Under the pieces are notes generated by a model, which was not told where the DNA came from, made no database searches, and saw only the letters and a program-made list of their open reading frames with translations. Of a stretch of 64,000 nt of DNA, positions 9,780-18,114 are shown piece after piece (position 1 is the first letter of the stretch; each line of letters begins with the position of its first letter). The position numbers were made by a program, and so were the translations under genes. The stretch comes from Pseudomonas sp. P818 (GTDB taxonomy: Bacteria > Pseudomonadota > Gammaproteobacteria > Pseudomonadales > Pseudomonadaceae), in assembly GCF_000418555.1 (NCBI RefSeq), contig NZ_ATKM01000017.1, positions 1 through 64,000 on the forward strand. Direction: 5' to 3'.

Positions 9780-9832
9780 GTAGGGCGGGTGAAACCCGCC
9801 AATCTCGAACCGGCGGGTTGCACCCGCCCTAC
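9780..9832. repeat. Inverted intergenic repeat (GTAGGGCGGGT type)
   Basis: GTAGGGCGGGTGAAACCCGCC and its near-perfect reverse complement face each other over about 11 bp. This family of GTAGGGCGGGT repeats is common between genes in pseudomonads. The DAHP synthase stop codon (9829-9831) lies inside the right arm, so the hairpin also forms the end of that transcript. Confidence 0.8.
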
Positions 9833-10893
9833 CCGCGCAAACGCTCGGCGGCCTGGCGCAGTGCCACTTCGGTACCGCTCCAGCCCAGGCAGCCATCGGT
9901 TATCGACACGCCGTAGCGCAACTCGTCGGACAGCGCCTGGCAACCATCGAACAGATGGCTCTCGAGCATCACGCCACGCAGACTGGCATCGCCGGCCAGG
10001 CGCTGCTCGATCACGCTGTCCAGCACCGCCGGTTGACGCAGCGGATCCTTGCCACTGTTGGCATGGCTGCAGTCGACCATGATGCGCGGCGCGATACCCT
10101 GGCGCTCAAGTGCCTGCCGCGCAGCGGCGACGCTGACTGCATCATGATTCGGCGCGCCGTGGCCCCCGCGCAGTACCAGATGGGTGTCCGGGTTGCCGGC
10201 GGTGTGCAGCAGCGCCGGATGGCCGAGATCGTCGATACCGAAATGCTGGTGCGGGTGTGCCGCCGAACGCATGGCATCACAGGCGATGCCGACGCTGCCG
10301 TCGGTGCCGTTCTTGAAGCCGACCGGCAGATCCAAACCGCTGACCATCTCGCGGTGCACCTGCGACTCGCTGGTACGTGCGCCAATCGCCGCCCAAGCGA
10401 GCAGATCATCGAAGTAACCGGCGGCCATGGGTTGCAGCAGCTCGCTGGCCAGCGGCAGGCCGCGCTCGAGAATATCCAGCATCAGCTGGCGCGACAGGCG
10501 CAGGCCTTCGGCCATGTCGCCGCTGCCATCCAGATGCGGGTCATACAGCAGCCCCTTCCAGCCCACGGTGGTGCGTGGTTTTTCCACGTATGCGCGCATC
10601 ACCAGCAGCAGCTGGTCGGCGACCTGCGGCGCCAGCTCGGCCAGGCGTTCGGCGTACTCAAGCGCAGAAGCGCGGTCATGCAAGGAACAAGGGCCGACCA
10701 CCACCAGCAGGCGCGAATCGCGGCCATCGAGCACGGCGCGGATGGCGTCGCGGTCAGCGGCGATACGTTCGGCAAGTGCGGCGGACAGCGGCAGGCGCTG
10801 GCGCAGTACGGCGGGGCTGGGCAGCGGCTGGGCGCTGCGGCGGGCGATGGTGGTAACGGGGCAAGCGAGTTGAGCGGAGACGGATGCATTCAT
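9829..10893 (-). CDS. 3-deoxy-7-phosphoheptulonate (DAHP) synthase, class I
   Basis: A 354-residue class I DAHP synthase, the first step of aromatic amino acid synthesis (PEP plus erythrose-4-phosphate). Signature segments are VVGPCSLHD, EKPRTTVGWKG, GFKNGTDGS, the metal and phosphate loop DCSHANSGKD and MLESHLFDG. AAGGAA lies 12 nt before the ATG at 10893. Which amino acid feeds back on it cannot be read from the protein alone. Upstream lies a leader of about 390 nt containing two aromatic-rich reading frames and a terminator, which points to control by aromatic aminoacyl-tRNA supply. Confidence 0.93.
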   Translation of the reverse strand: MNASVSAQLACPVTTIARRSAQPLPSPAVLRQRLPLSAALAERIAADRDAIRAVLDGRDSRLLVVVGPCSLHDRASALEYAERLAELAPQVADQLLLVMRAYVEKPRTTVGWKGLLYDPHLDGSGDMAEGLRLSRQLMLDILERGLPLASELLQPMAAGYFDDLLAWAAIGARTSESQVHREMVSGLDLPVGFKNGTDGSVGIACDAMRSAAHPHQHFGIDDLGHPALLHTAGNPDTHLVLRGGHGAPNHDAVSVAAARQALERQGIAPRIMVDCSHANSGKDPLRQPAVLDSVIEQRLAGDASLRGVMLESHLFDGCQALSDELRYGVSITDGCLGWSGTEVALRQAAERLRG

Positions 10894-10937
10894 GATCTGG
10901 CGGTTCCTTGGCCGGCGCGGTCTATACCGCGGCGGCG

Positions 10938-11027
10938 CTAACTGAGTGTTCGTTGCAGAGGTGTCAGGGCGGTGGTGACGCTGCTAAATCGCCAGTCGTA
11001 GCGGTAGTTGCGGTAATAACGGTTCAT
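10938..11027 (-). CDS. Tyr/Arg-rich leader peptide (second leader frame)
   Basis: A 29-codon frame on the minus strand beginning MNRYYRNYRYDWRF and ending with TAG. GAGGA lies 7 nt upstream of the ATG, an excellent ribosome site. Four of the first ten codons are Tyr, with Trp12 and Phe14 close behind and four Arg among the first 13. It lies after the intrinsic terminator and 44 nt before the DAHP synthase ATG. Position and composition suggest a stalling or coupling peptide; no T-tract terminator follows it, so it may act on translation rather than termination. Confidence 0.6.
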   Translation of the reverse strand: MNRYYRNYRYDWRFSSVTTALTPLQRTLS

Positions 11028-11062
11028 CTGTGAGTCCTCGATCTGTGGCCGTTTTCGGCCGG

Positions 11063-11100
11063 AAAAAACAAAACCCCCGGTCGGGTTGCCGACCGGGGGT
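11063..11100 (-). terminator. Leader terminator (candidate attenuator) upstream of DAHP synthase
   Basis: On the minus strand a perfect 12-bp stem (ACCCCCGGTCGG/CCGACCGGGGGT) with loop CAAC is followed by TTTGTTTTTT. It lies about 55 nt after the stop of the first leader peptide and upstream of the second. ACCAGGG just upstream could pair with part of the 5' arm, offering an alternative antiterminator fold. Confidence 0.85.
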
Positions 11101-11155
11101 TTTCTGGAAAACGTCTCTGGTGGCGACCCTGGTGTCTCAGGCCGCCTGTGGGGTA

Positions 11156-11287
11156 TCAGGCGCGCCTGTGGCTAAACCAATACCCAAAGAAATAATACAC
11201 CGCGGCCGCAACCGACTGCGTACGCAGCAGCGCGGGGCGCGTGGCACCGGCTTGCAGCGAGGACAGGAGGTTGAGGCTGACGGACAT
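11156..11287 (-). CDS. Phe/Tyr/Trp-rich leader peptide (first leader frame)
   Basis: A 43-codon frame whose residues 31-38 are YYFFGYWF: seven aromatic codons in eight, just before the stop at residue 44. GGAG lies 6 nt before the ATG at 11287. It is followed at the right distance by a strong intrinsic terminator. This is the classical architecture of a ribosome-mediated transcription attenuator, here for all three aromatic amino acids, which suits control of the first common step of the pathway. I know of no description for this gene in Pseudomonas, but cannot search. Confidence 0.75.
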   Translation of the reverse strand: MSVSLNLLSSLQAGATRPALLRTQSVAAAVYYFFGYWFSHRRA

Positions 11288-11311
11288 GGAATTCTCCAAA
11301 GCGATGGCCGA

Positions 11312-11341
11312 ACCATACTCCAGGCCTTTAGCGCCTGGCAA
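11312..11341 (-). promoter_or_regulatory. Candidate sigma-70 promoter for the aromatic leader
   Basis: TTGCCA (11341-11336) and TATGGT (11317-11312) are 18 bp apart on the minus strand. A start near 11305 would put the first leader peptide's ribosome site about 10 nt into the transcript. It lies between the REP palindrome and the leader. Confidence 0.45.
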
Positions 11342-11344
11342 GCG

Positions 11345-11401
11345 TCGCGGCTAAAGCCCCTCCCACATGCGACGCGACCGTGGGAGGGGCTTTAGCCGCG
11401 A
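11345..11401. repeat. REP-type palindrome
   Basis: Perfect 22-bp inverted arms (11345-11366 and 11380-11401; GTGGGAGGGGCTTTAGCCGC type) with a 13-bp spacer. This is the well-known Pseudomonas REP sequence. It lies between the ttcA stop codon and the aromatic leader promoter and could insulate the two units. Confidence 0.9.
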
Positions 11402-11405
11402 TGAC

Positions 11406-12230
11406 TTACAGGCTCATCACATCGAGAAAGCGCGGTGTGGCGCTGTCGTCGATCTTCAGGCTCTTGAAGTCGAACAGGTTACGGTCGGCCAGTTGCGAGG
11501 GGTGCACGTTCTGCAGGGCGCGGAACATGATCTCGACGCGGCCAGGGCTCTTGCGCTCCCACTCCTGCAGCATCTCCTTGACCACCTGGCGCTGCAGGTT
11601 CTCCTGCGAGCCGCAGAGGTTGCACGGGATGATGGGGAATTGCTTGAGCTGGCTGTAAGCCTCGATATCGGCTTCGGCGCAATAGGCCAGCGGGCGGATC
11701 ACCACGTTGCGGCCATCGTCGGACAGCAGCTTGGGCGGCATGGCCTTGAGCGTGCCGCCGTAGAACATGTTGAGGAAGAAGGTTTCCAGAATGTCGTCGC
11801 GGTGGTGCCCCAGCGCCATCTTGGTCGCGCCGATCTCGTCGGCATAGGTGTACAGGGTGCCGCGACGCAGACGCGAGCACAGCGAGCAGGTGGTCTTGCC
11901 CTCGGGGATCTTCTCCTTGACCACCGAGTAGGTGTCCTTCTCGATGATGTGGTACTGCACACCGATGGACTCCAGATAGGCCGGCAGCACGTGCTCGGGG
12001 AAGCCGGGCTGCTTCTGGTCCATGTTCACCGCGACGATCTCGAACTTGATCGGCGCCACCTTCTGCAGATACAGCAGCACGTCGAGCATGGTGTAGCTGT
12101 CCTTGCCGCCGGACAGGCAGACCATCACCTTGTCGCCATCCTCGATCATGTTGAAGTCGGTGATGGCTTCGCCGGCCAGGCGGCGAATGCGCTTCTGCAG
12201 TTTGTTCTGGTTGACCGAAAGGGTGCCCAT
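11406..12230 (-). CDS. ttcA: tRNA 2-thiocytidine(32) synthetase TtcA
   Basis: A 274-residue PP-loop enzyme. The ATP loop SGGKDSY, the iron-sulfur cysteine pairs CSLCSRLRR and [12 protein letters not shown], and the LGHHRDD motif are diagnostic. It thiolates cytidine 32 of certain tRNAs, using an Fe-S cluster and ATP. The start [14 protein letters not shown] matches known TtcA proteins; an in-frame start at 12281 is less likely. Confidence 0.95.
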   Translation of the reverse strand: MGTLSVNQNKLQKRIRRLAGEAITDFNMIEDGDKVMVCLSGGKDSYTMLDVLLYLQKVAPIKFEIVAVNMDQKQPGFPEHVLPAYLESIGVQYHIIEKDTYSVVKEKIPEGKTTCSLCSRLRRGTLYTYADEIGATKMALGHHRDDILETFFLNMFYGGTLKAMPPKLLSDDGRNVVIRPLAYCAEADIEAYSQLKQFPIIPCNLCGSQENLQRQVVKEMLQEWERKSPGRVEIMFRALQNVHPSQLADRNLFDFKSLKIDDSATPRFLDVMSL

Positions 12231-12331
12231 GGTGCGTCGAAATCCGAGGGGGTGGGAACGAAAGCGCGACATTTTACGCACAAAGGCGCTGCGTCCCTAC
12301 CCCGCCAGTAATGAAATGCTAGTCTGGGCCG

Positions 12332-12925
12332 ATGAACGACGACCTCGACCCCAGCCAGGATCTCACTGACCAGGTGCTGCAACTGCTGCAGGCCGCCCCC
12401 GACGGCCTGGCCGAATACACCCTGATCCAGCAATTGAAGGCCAGACACAGCGGCCACCTGCCCAACCTGCCGCTGACCGACAAATTGGTGCTGTTTCGCA
12501 CCCATTTTCTGCTGTTCAACGCGCTTTACCGCCTGCGTGACCAGCTCTGGCAGGCGCAGACGCACCTGCTCGAGATCAGCCCGCTGTGCATTCGCCTGCA
12601 GCCCTATCAGGCCGGCAGTAGCACGCTGAGCGAACGCGACGAGTTACGCGACTACTACCTGGACATGAGCCACCTGCAGAGTACCGACGAGCGCGACGTG
12701 GAACGCCTGCTGACCAGCTTCTGGACGCGCATGCAGGGCGGTGACGAGAAGCAGGCGGCGCTGGAGCTGTTCGAACTCAACAACGAACGCACGCTCGATC
12801 TGCCACGAATCAAGCAGCGCTACCGACAAATGGTCAGCTTGCACCATCCGGACCGAGGCGGCAGTACAGAGCGGTTGCAGTCGATCAACCTGGCAATGGA
12901 AATTCTTGAGCGCTATTACCACTGA
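12332..12925 (+). CDS. DnaJ-related protein with C-terminal J domain
   Basis: A 197-residue protein. Residues about 15-140 match the DNAJ-related N-terminal domain. The last 65 residues form a J-like domain with the HPD signature in SLHHPDRGGS, which stimulates DnaK-type ATPases. No zinc-finger or client-binding domains follow, so it is a specialised co-chaperone of unknown client. It is divergent from ttcA. Confidence 0.8.
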   Translation: MNDDLDPSQDLTDQVLQLLQAAPDGLAEYTLIQQLKARHSGHLPNLPLTDKLVLFRTHFLLFNALYRLRDQLWQAQTHLLEISPLCIRLQPYQAGSSTLSERDELRDYYLDMSHLQSTDERDVERLLTSFWTRMQGGDEKQAALELFELNNERTLDLPRIKQRYRQMVSLHHPDRGGSTERLQSINLAMEILERYYH

Positions 12926-13091
12926 CGCCTAGAGAGCAATTTGCTCTAAAGCCAGACACCACGCCTGCTCCAGGCCCTGCCTATACTGCGACATAAGGTC
13001 GCATCGATTTGGCCTGACACCCGGTGGCGCTGTACACGCGTCCCGGGCGTTCGCTGGGGGGCGACCGTCATAAGAAAAGGAGGTGTTTGGC

Positions 13092-13691
13092 ATGATCCAC
13101 CACGTTTGGGGGCTCTTCACCCATCCCGACCAAGAATGGCAAGAAATTCGTGGCGAGGAAGAAACCATCAGCCACATGTACCTGACCCACGTTCTGATTC
13201 TCGCGGCGATCCCCGCTATTTCAGCTTATATCGGCACCACGCAGGTTGGCTGGGCCATCGGCGACCGAGCGCCAGTCATGCTTACCGAAGGCAGTGCGAT
13301 GGTAATGACCATCATGTCCTACCTGGCGATGCTCGCCGGCGTGGCCGTGATGGGCGCCTTCATCCACTGGATGGCGCGTACCTACGACGCCAACCCGAGC
13401 CTGACCCAATGCGTGGTTTTCGCGGCCTACACGGCCACACCGCTGTTCATCGGAGGTCTCGCAGCGCTTTATCCACACCTGTGGCTGGGCATGGTCGTGG
13501 GCACAGTTGCCATCTGTTACACCGTGTACCTGCTGTATGTCGGCATACCGACCTTCATGAACATTCCCGAGGATGAAGGCTTCATGTTCTCCAGCTCGGT
13601 GCTGGCGGTCGGTCTGGTAGTACTGGTAGCGATGATCGCCAGCTCGGTCATTCTCTGGGGCATGGGCATCGGCCCGGTCTATACCAGCTGA
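13092..13691 (+). CDS. Yip1-family inner membrane protein (first of pair)
   Basis: A 199-residue protein with five predicted membrane helices and the Yip1-domain start MIHHVWGLFTHPDQEWQEI. AGGAGGT lies 7-8 nt before the ATG at 13092; an in-frame GTG at 13083 sits within that ribosome site and is rejected. Function unknown. It is followed by a strong terminator and by a paralogue with the same motif order (tandem duplication). The 166-bp gap upstream holds the small palindrome AGAGCAATTTGCTCT and TGCGAC/GTCGCA, but no clear promoter. Confidence 0.85.
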   Translation: MIHHVWGLFTHPDQEWQEIRGEEETISHMYLTHVLILAAIPAISAYIGTTQVGWAIGDRAPVMLTEGSAMVMTIMSYLAMLAGVAVMGAFIHWMARTYDANPSLTQCVVFAAYTATPLFIGGLAALYPHLWLGMVVGTVAICYTVYLLYVGIPTFMNIPEDEGFMFSSSVLAVGLVVLVAMIASSVILWGMGIGPVYTS

Positions 13692-13712
13692 TCGCCGCTG
13701 CGCCGCATCCGC

Positions 13713-13738
13713 AGGCCGCCTTCGGGCGGCCTTTTTCT
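13713..13738 (+). terminator. Intrinsic terminator between the two Yip1 genes
   Basis: Perfect 8-bp stem AGGCCGCC/GGCGGCCT with a TTCG tetraloop followed by TTTTTCTT, 22 bp after the first Yip1 stop. Confidence 0.9.
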
Positions 13739-13825
13739 TGTCTAACGCATCGTGAGGAATTTGAGTTGAACCCTGCGCCGCAAAGACTGCCCCACCTATA
13801 AAGGCAGCCAGCGGATGGACATACC

Positions 13826-14488
13826 ATGTACGCGAACCTCTATACCCTTCTCACCCGCCCGGATCGCGCCTGGACGGCAATTCGCCAGGACGAAGAACGC
13901 AATAGCGCCAATTACCTGCCCTATCTCTTGCTGTTCAGCCTGTTGCCGGCGGTTTGTCTATTCATTGGCACCCATTGGGTGGGCTGGAGCCTGGTAGATG
14001 AAGAACGCATCCGCCTGGAGGCGATAAGCGCCCTGCAGTTGAGCGTACTGCTGTACCTGGCGACGCTGATCGGCGTCTTCATTATGGGCTACTTCCTGCG
14101 CTACATGTCGCGCACCTTCGAAGCCAGGCCCACGTTCAATCAGTGCATCGGTTTCATCGCCTATGCCTGTACCCCGTTCTTCCTTGCCGGCATCGCCGCG
14201 CTATATCCCACCCGTTGGTTGGCGATACTGGTTCTGGCGGCAGCCTGTGCGCATACCTCCTATCTGATCTATGTCGGCCTGCCGCGCTTCATGCGCATCG
14301 ACAACCACCAGGGCTTTCTCTACGCCTCCTCGATGATTGGCGTAGGTCTATTGGTAGTCGTCACCATACTGGTCAGCACCATCCTGTTCTGGACTTACAC
14401 GCTCCAGCCGGACTATCAGCGAACGGTCGATCAGGACCAGAGCCGCGGCACGCAGCAGGAACGCATGCAGCCGCCAGGAGACGAGTGA
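13826..14488 (+). CDS. Yip1-family inner membrane protein (second of pair)
   Basis: A 220-residue paralogue of the gene just upstream: the same opening (MYANLYTLLTRPDRAWTAI), the same five-helix layout and matching segments such as AYACTPFFLAGIAALYPTRW versus AYTATPLFIGGLAALYPHLW. It adds a charged C-terminal tail of about 30 residues. Function unknown. The terminator between the pair implies separate promoters. Confidence 0.85.
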   Translation: MYANLYTLLTRPDRAWTAIRQDEERNSANYLPYLLLFSLLPAVCLFIGTHWVGWSLVDEERIRLEAISALQLSVLLYLATLIGVFIMGYFLRYMSRTFEARPTFNQCIGFIAYACTPFFLAGIAALYPTRWLAILVLAAACAHTSYLIYVGLPRFMRIDNHQGFLYASSMIGVGLLVVVTILVSTILFWTYTLQPDYQRTVDQDQSRGTQQERMQPPGDE

Positions 14489-14548
14489 TACCTGCGCAGC
14501 CGGGCTGCTTGCGGCATAATTCGCCCTCAGCCCGCACCTGCGCCAGTC

Positions 14549-15043
14549 ATGCCCGAACAGATTCACGCCCGAGTCGAAGCCTGCTACCAGCAGGCGGAAG
14601 CCTTCTTCAAGCAACGCTTTGCCCGTCCCGAGATCAGCTTCAAGCTGCGCGGGCAGAAGGCGGGCGTGGCGCACCTCACAGAAAACAAACTGCGCTTCAA
14701 CCTGCAGCTGTACCGCGACAATCACGAAGACTTCCTGCGCCAGACGGTGCCCCATGAGGTGGCCCACATGATCGCCCACCAACTCTTCGGCCCGCGTATA
14801 CAGCCGCACGGCGAGGAGTGGCAGCTGATCATGCGCGGCGTCTACGAACTCCCGCCGCATCGCTGCCACAGCTACGAGGTCGAACGGCGCAAGGTTGCCC
14901 GCTTCATCTATCGCTGCAGCTGCGTGGATGGCGAGTTTCCCTTCTCCGCTCAGCGTCATGCACTGGTGGCCAAGGGGCGCCGCTATTACTGCAGACGCTG
15001 CAAGGCGACCCTGCATTTTACTGGCGAGCATCGCCAGGAATGA
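14549..15043 (+). CDS. sprT: SprT-family zinc metalloprotease-like protein
   Basis: A 164-residue protein with the zinc protease helix HEVAHMIAHQLFG and a later zinc-ribbon CSC...CRRC near the C-terminus, the SprT arrangement. By homology to the SprT/Spartan superfamily it may be a DNA-associated protease; the bacterial role is not firmly established. It overlaps nothing and ends just before a convergent LprI-like gene. Confidence 0.88.
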   Translation: MPEQIHARVEACYQQAEAFFKQRFARPEISFKLRGQKAGVAHLTENKLRFNLQLYRDNHEDFLRQTVPHEVAHMIAHQLFGPRIQPHGEEWQLIMRGVYELPPHRCHSYEVERRKVARFIYRCSCVDGEFPFSAQRHALVAKGRRYYCRRCKATLHFTGEHRQE

Positions 15044-15070
15044 TCGGGCTCCAGCGCCCCGATTACAGCT

Positions 15071-15481
15071 CTAGCCTTCGAACGATTTGAGCCACTCGGT
15101 GCGCACAAGCGCTTGCTCTGCCCGGCACTCCGACTCCCAGAACCCTGTCCAGGGCGAGCCTTGCACGCGATTGCGCGCGTACAGGCTGCAATCCTGCTCG
15201 CGCAGCTTGATCCAAAGTCGCTGGGTATCACGCAGCTCCGTGGCGAGCGCCGGCTCATACTCTTTGAGCGAGGCCATCACCCGATTGTAAGTGCCTTGCA
15301 GCTCCTGCTCGGCAGCCTTCCACACCGGCCCCTGACACATGAAGGCGGCCATGGCGCTACCCTGCTGGCAGGGATCCTCCGGCTCCTCCTCGGTGGCATG
15401 CAAAGGTGTCAGGGCGAAGGCCAAGCCCAACGCCAAGATCAAACCCAGGGCACCTGGCGCCCTTCCCGCGATTCCATTCAT
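15071..15481 (-). CDS. LprI-like (DUF1311) periplasmic protein
   Basis: A 136-residue protein with a signal peptide (about residues 1-28, ending ALTPLHA) and a DUF1311 domain with conserved cysteines (DPCQQG, MCQGPVW, DCSLYA, ESECRAEQ). Related proteins inhibit lysozyme, which may be its role in the periplasm. ATG at 15481 is preferred to GTG at 15487 because GGGAG stands 7 nt upstream. Confidence 0.75.
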   Translation of the reverse strand: MNGIAGRAPGALGLILALGLAFALTPLHATEEEPEDPCQQGSAMAAFMCQGPVWKAAEQELQGTYNRVMASLKEYEPALATELRDTQRLWIKLREQDCSLYARNRVQGSPWTGFWESECRAEQALVRTEWLKSFEG

Positions 15482-15537
15482 ACCCACGCTCCCGCTGCGA
15501 TAAAGGCGCCCATCCTAAGCGGGCGCCATCGCGCGCT

Positions 15538-16719
15538 TCAACCGAACACCCGTGCCTCGCGCAGCGCGGCGATTCGCTCGGCGTCATAACCCAGCTCGGC
15601 CAGCACCTGCTCGGTATGCGCGCCAACTGCCGCGCCCACATGCCGAGGCGGCGGCAAGCCCTTGGAGAACTTCAGCGGGCAGGCCAGTTGCGCCTGGGCC
15701 GGCAAGCCTTCGCGCGGTACCTCGACGACCAGATCACGCGCTCTGATTTGCGGATGCTGCACCGCCTCCGACAAAGGCAGCATGGGTTCGACGCAGGCGT
15801 CCAGTTCGCTGAAGACTTCACACCACTCGGCGAAGTCGCGCTTTTCGAATTCGATCTCGATCTCGCGCTTGAGCGTGCGCTGATCCTCGGGCCTTTGCGA
15901 CAGACCACGCGCCGCCAGCTCGGGCCGGCCAATGGCGGCGCAAAACTGCTGCATGAATTGTGGCTCCAGGCTGCCGACAGAGAACCAGCGACCATCGCGC
16001 GTGCGGTAGTAGTCATAGAAACTGCCGCCATTGAGCGCCTGGTTTTCCATGCCGGGCTCGACCCCGCCGCCGAGATAACCCGCCCCAGCCATGCCATGCA
16101 GGCTGAAGGCGCAGTCGGTCATGCTCACATCGACCTGCTGCCCCATGCCGCTGACCTGGCGCTGCACCACGGCTGCGAGCAGGCCGATCACCCCATGCAG
16201 CGAGCCGCCAGCCAGATCCGCCAGCTGCACGCCAAGCGGCAACGGGCCGCTGTCACGGCGCCCGGTATAGCTGGCGATGCCGGCCAACGCCAGGTAGTTG
16301 ATGTCATGCCCGGCGCGGTCACGGTAGGGCCCGCTCTGACCGTAGCCGGTGATCGACACGTAGATCAGCCGCGGGTTGATCGCCTTGAGCGCCTCGTAGC
16401 CGACGCCCAGCTTGTCCATCACGCCGGGGCGGAACTGTTCGAGGACGATGTCGTACTCGCTCACCAGCTGCTTCACCACTTCCACCGCCTCGGGGCGCTT
16501 GAGGTCCAGGGCGATGCTGCGCTTGTTGCGGTTCAGATAGGCATGGCTGGTGGACGTTCCACCATCATGCGGCGGCAATACACGCACCAGGTCCATGCGC
16601 GTGGGCGACTCCACTCGCAGCACCTCGGCCCCCATGTCGGCCAGCAGCAGCGAGGCGAACGGCCCCGGCAGCAAGGTGGAGAAGTCGAGAACCTTCAACG
16701 AAGACAGTGGGCCGCTCAT
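15538..16719 (-). CDS. CaiB/BaiF-family (class III) CoA transferase
   Basis: A 393-residue family III CoA transferase. LKVLDFSTLLPGPFASLLLADMGAEVLRVE is the family's N-terminal fold, and the catalytic Asp lies in RAGHDINYLALAG. AGGAGG is 4-5 nt before the ATG at 16719. It lies 91 bp downstream of an acyl-CoA dehydrogenase in the same direction, so the two probably act on one acid: activation by CoA transfer, then oxidation. The racemase branch (alpha-methylacyl-CoA) of the family is an alternative. Confidence 0.88.
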   Translation of the reverse strand: MSGPLSSLKVLDFSTLLPGPFASLLLADMGAEVLRVESPTRMDLVRVLPPHDGGTSTSHAYLNRNKRSIALDLKRPEAVEVVKQLVSEYDIVLEQFRPGVMDKLGVGYEALKAINPRLIYVSITGYGQSGPYRDRAGHDINYLALAGIASYTGRRDSGPLPLGVQLADLAGGSLHGVIGLLAAVVQRQVSGMGQQVDVSMTDCAFSLHGMAGAGYLGGGVEPGMENQALNGGSFYDYYRTRDGRWFSVGSLEPQFMQQFCAAIGRPELAARGLSQRPEDQRTLKREIEIEFEKRDFAEWCEVFSELDACVEPMLPLSEAVQHPQIRARDLVVEVPREGLPAQAQLACPLKFSKGLPPPRHVGAAVGAHTEQVLAELGYDAERIAALREARVFG

Positions 16720-16810
16720 GGCGCCTCCTGATAAGTGATCGGATGGCCCGCGACATGGATGCATTTCTGAGCGCCCGTCGGGCCGAGACAGTGATCGTAC
16801 GCATACCACC

Positions 16811-17950
16811 TCATAGTTTCATGCCGCGACTGATGATCTCCTTCATGATCTCCGAGGTGCCGGCAAAGATGCGCTGGATGCGTGCATTCGCGTACATCTT
16901 GCAGATCGGGTACTCCCACATGTAGCCCCAGCCGCCATGCAGTTGCACGCCCTCGTCCACTACCTTGCCGAGCAGTTCGGTGGTGAACAGCTTGGCCTCG
17001 GCGGCCACTTCCGGAGTGAGCTTCCTCTGGTTGTGATCCAGCACGCAGCGGTCAGTGAAGACCTGCGCCACGTCGATCTGCGTGCGCATCTCAGCCAGCT
17101 TGAAGCGGGTGTTCTGAAAGTGCGCCACCGGGCGGCCAAAAGCCTGGCGCTCCCTGACGTAATCGATGGTGGCCTGCAGCGCCGCCTCGGCACCGGCCAC
17201 CGCGCCACAGGCGTTGGTCAGACGCTCCTGGGCGAGCATGTTCATCAGGTAGAAGAAGCCGCCCTTGGCATCACCCAATAGGTTTTCCTTCGGCACCCTG
17301 ACGTCGTTGAAGAACAACTCGGCGGTGTCCTGGCTGTGCATGCCGAGCTTCTTCAATTTCTTGCCGCGCTCGAAGCCAGGCATGCCGCGCTCGACCAGAA
17401 ACAGGCCCATGGCGTGCTTGTTGGCCGGGTCGGTCTTGGCCGCGACTATCACCACATCGGCCAGGTAGCCGTTGGAGATGAACACCTTGGAGCCGTTGAG
17501 CAGCCAGTGGTCGCCCTTGTCCACCGCCGTCGTGCGCATGCCGGCCAGGTCGGAACCGGCTGACGGCTCGGTCATCGCCACGGCAAGGATGGTCTCGCCG
17601 CGGATGATGCCCGGTAGCAACCTCGCCTTCTGCTCGGCATTGCCATACTCGGCGATATAGGGGCCGCACAGGGCCGAGTGCAGCGGGATCATGAAACCGG
17701 GCTCGTTGATGCGCGCCAGCTCTTCGCACATGATCTGTTCGTAGCGAAAATCCTTGAGCCCGGCGCCGCCATATTCCTCATCCGCCCAGGGCAGCAGAAA
17801 GCCCATTTCGCCAGCCTTACACCATACGCTGCGGTCGACCACGCCGGCCTCCTCCCAGGCCCCCTGATGCGGCACCACCTCCTTGTCGAGAAAGGCGGCG
17901 AAGGCATCGCGAAACAGGTTGTGCTCGGTATCGAAATGGTTGCGTTGCAT
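16811..17950 (-). CDS. Acyl-CoA dehydrogenase
   Basis: A 379-residue flavoprotein. Visible motifs are AMTEPSAGSDLAGM (FAD-binding), NGSKVFISNG, RQAFGRPVAHFQ and the C-terminal catalytic-base region LHGGWGYMWEYPICKMYANARIQRIFAGTSEIM. It introduces the alpha-beta double bond in an acyl-CoA. The substrate chain is not evident. First gene of a pair with the CoA transferase and divergent from an AraC regulator 164 bp away, the likely local regulator. Confidence 0.92.
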   Translation of the reverse strand: MQRNHFDTEHNLFRDAFAAFLDKEVVPHQGAWEEAGVVDRSVWCKAGEMGFLLPWADEEYGGAGLKDFRYEQIMCEELARINEPGFMIPLHSALCGPYIAEYGNAEQKARLLPGIIRGETILAVAMTEPSAGSDLAGMRTTAVDKGDHWLLNGSKVFISNGYLADVVIVAAKTDPANKHAMGLFLVERGMPGFERGKKLKKLGMHSQDTAELFFNDVRVPKENLLGDAKGGFFYLMNMLAQERLTNACGAVAGAEAALQATIDYVRERQAFGRPVAHFQNTRFKLAEMRTQIDVAQVFTDRCVLDHNQRKLTPEVAAEAKLFTTELLGKVVDEGVQLHGGWGYMWEYPICKMYANARIQRIFAGTSEIMKEIISRGMKL

Positions 17951-18114
17951 GGGGCGTGTCCTGCGCTGTTGTTATGCCCTCGAGGTTAAGGGCCACCCCG
18001 AACGCCCTCAATGACCCATGCGCTCAGCAGCGCTTGACCCAATCGCTCGGCTGGCTTGCTCTGCCCGAGAGCAGCTGACTACCATCGGCCACCCTCGATA
18101 GCGGAAAGCCCAGC

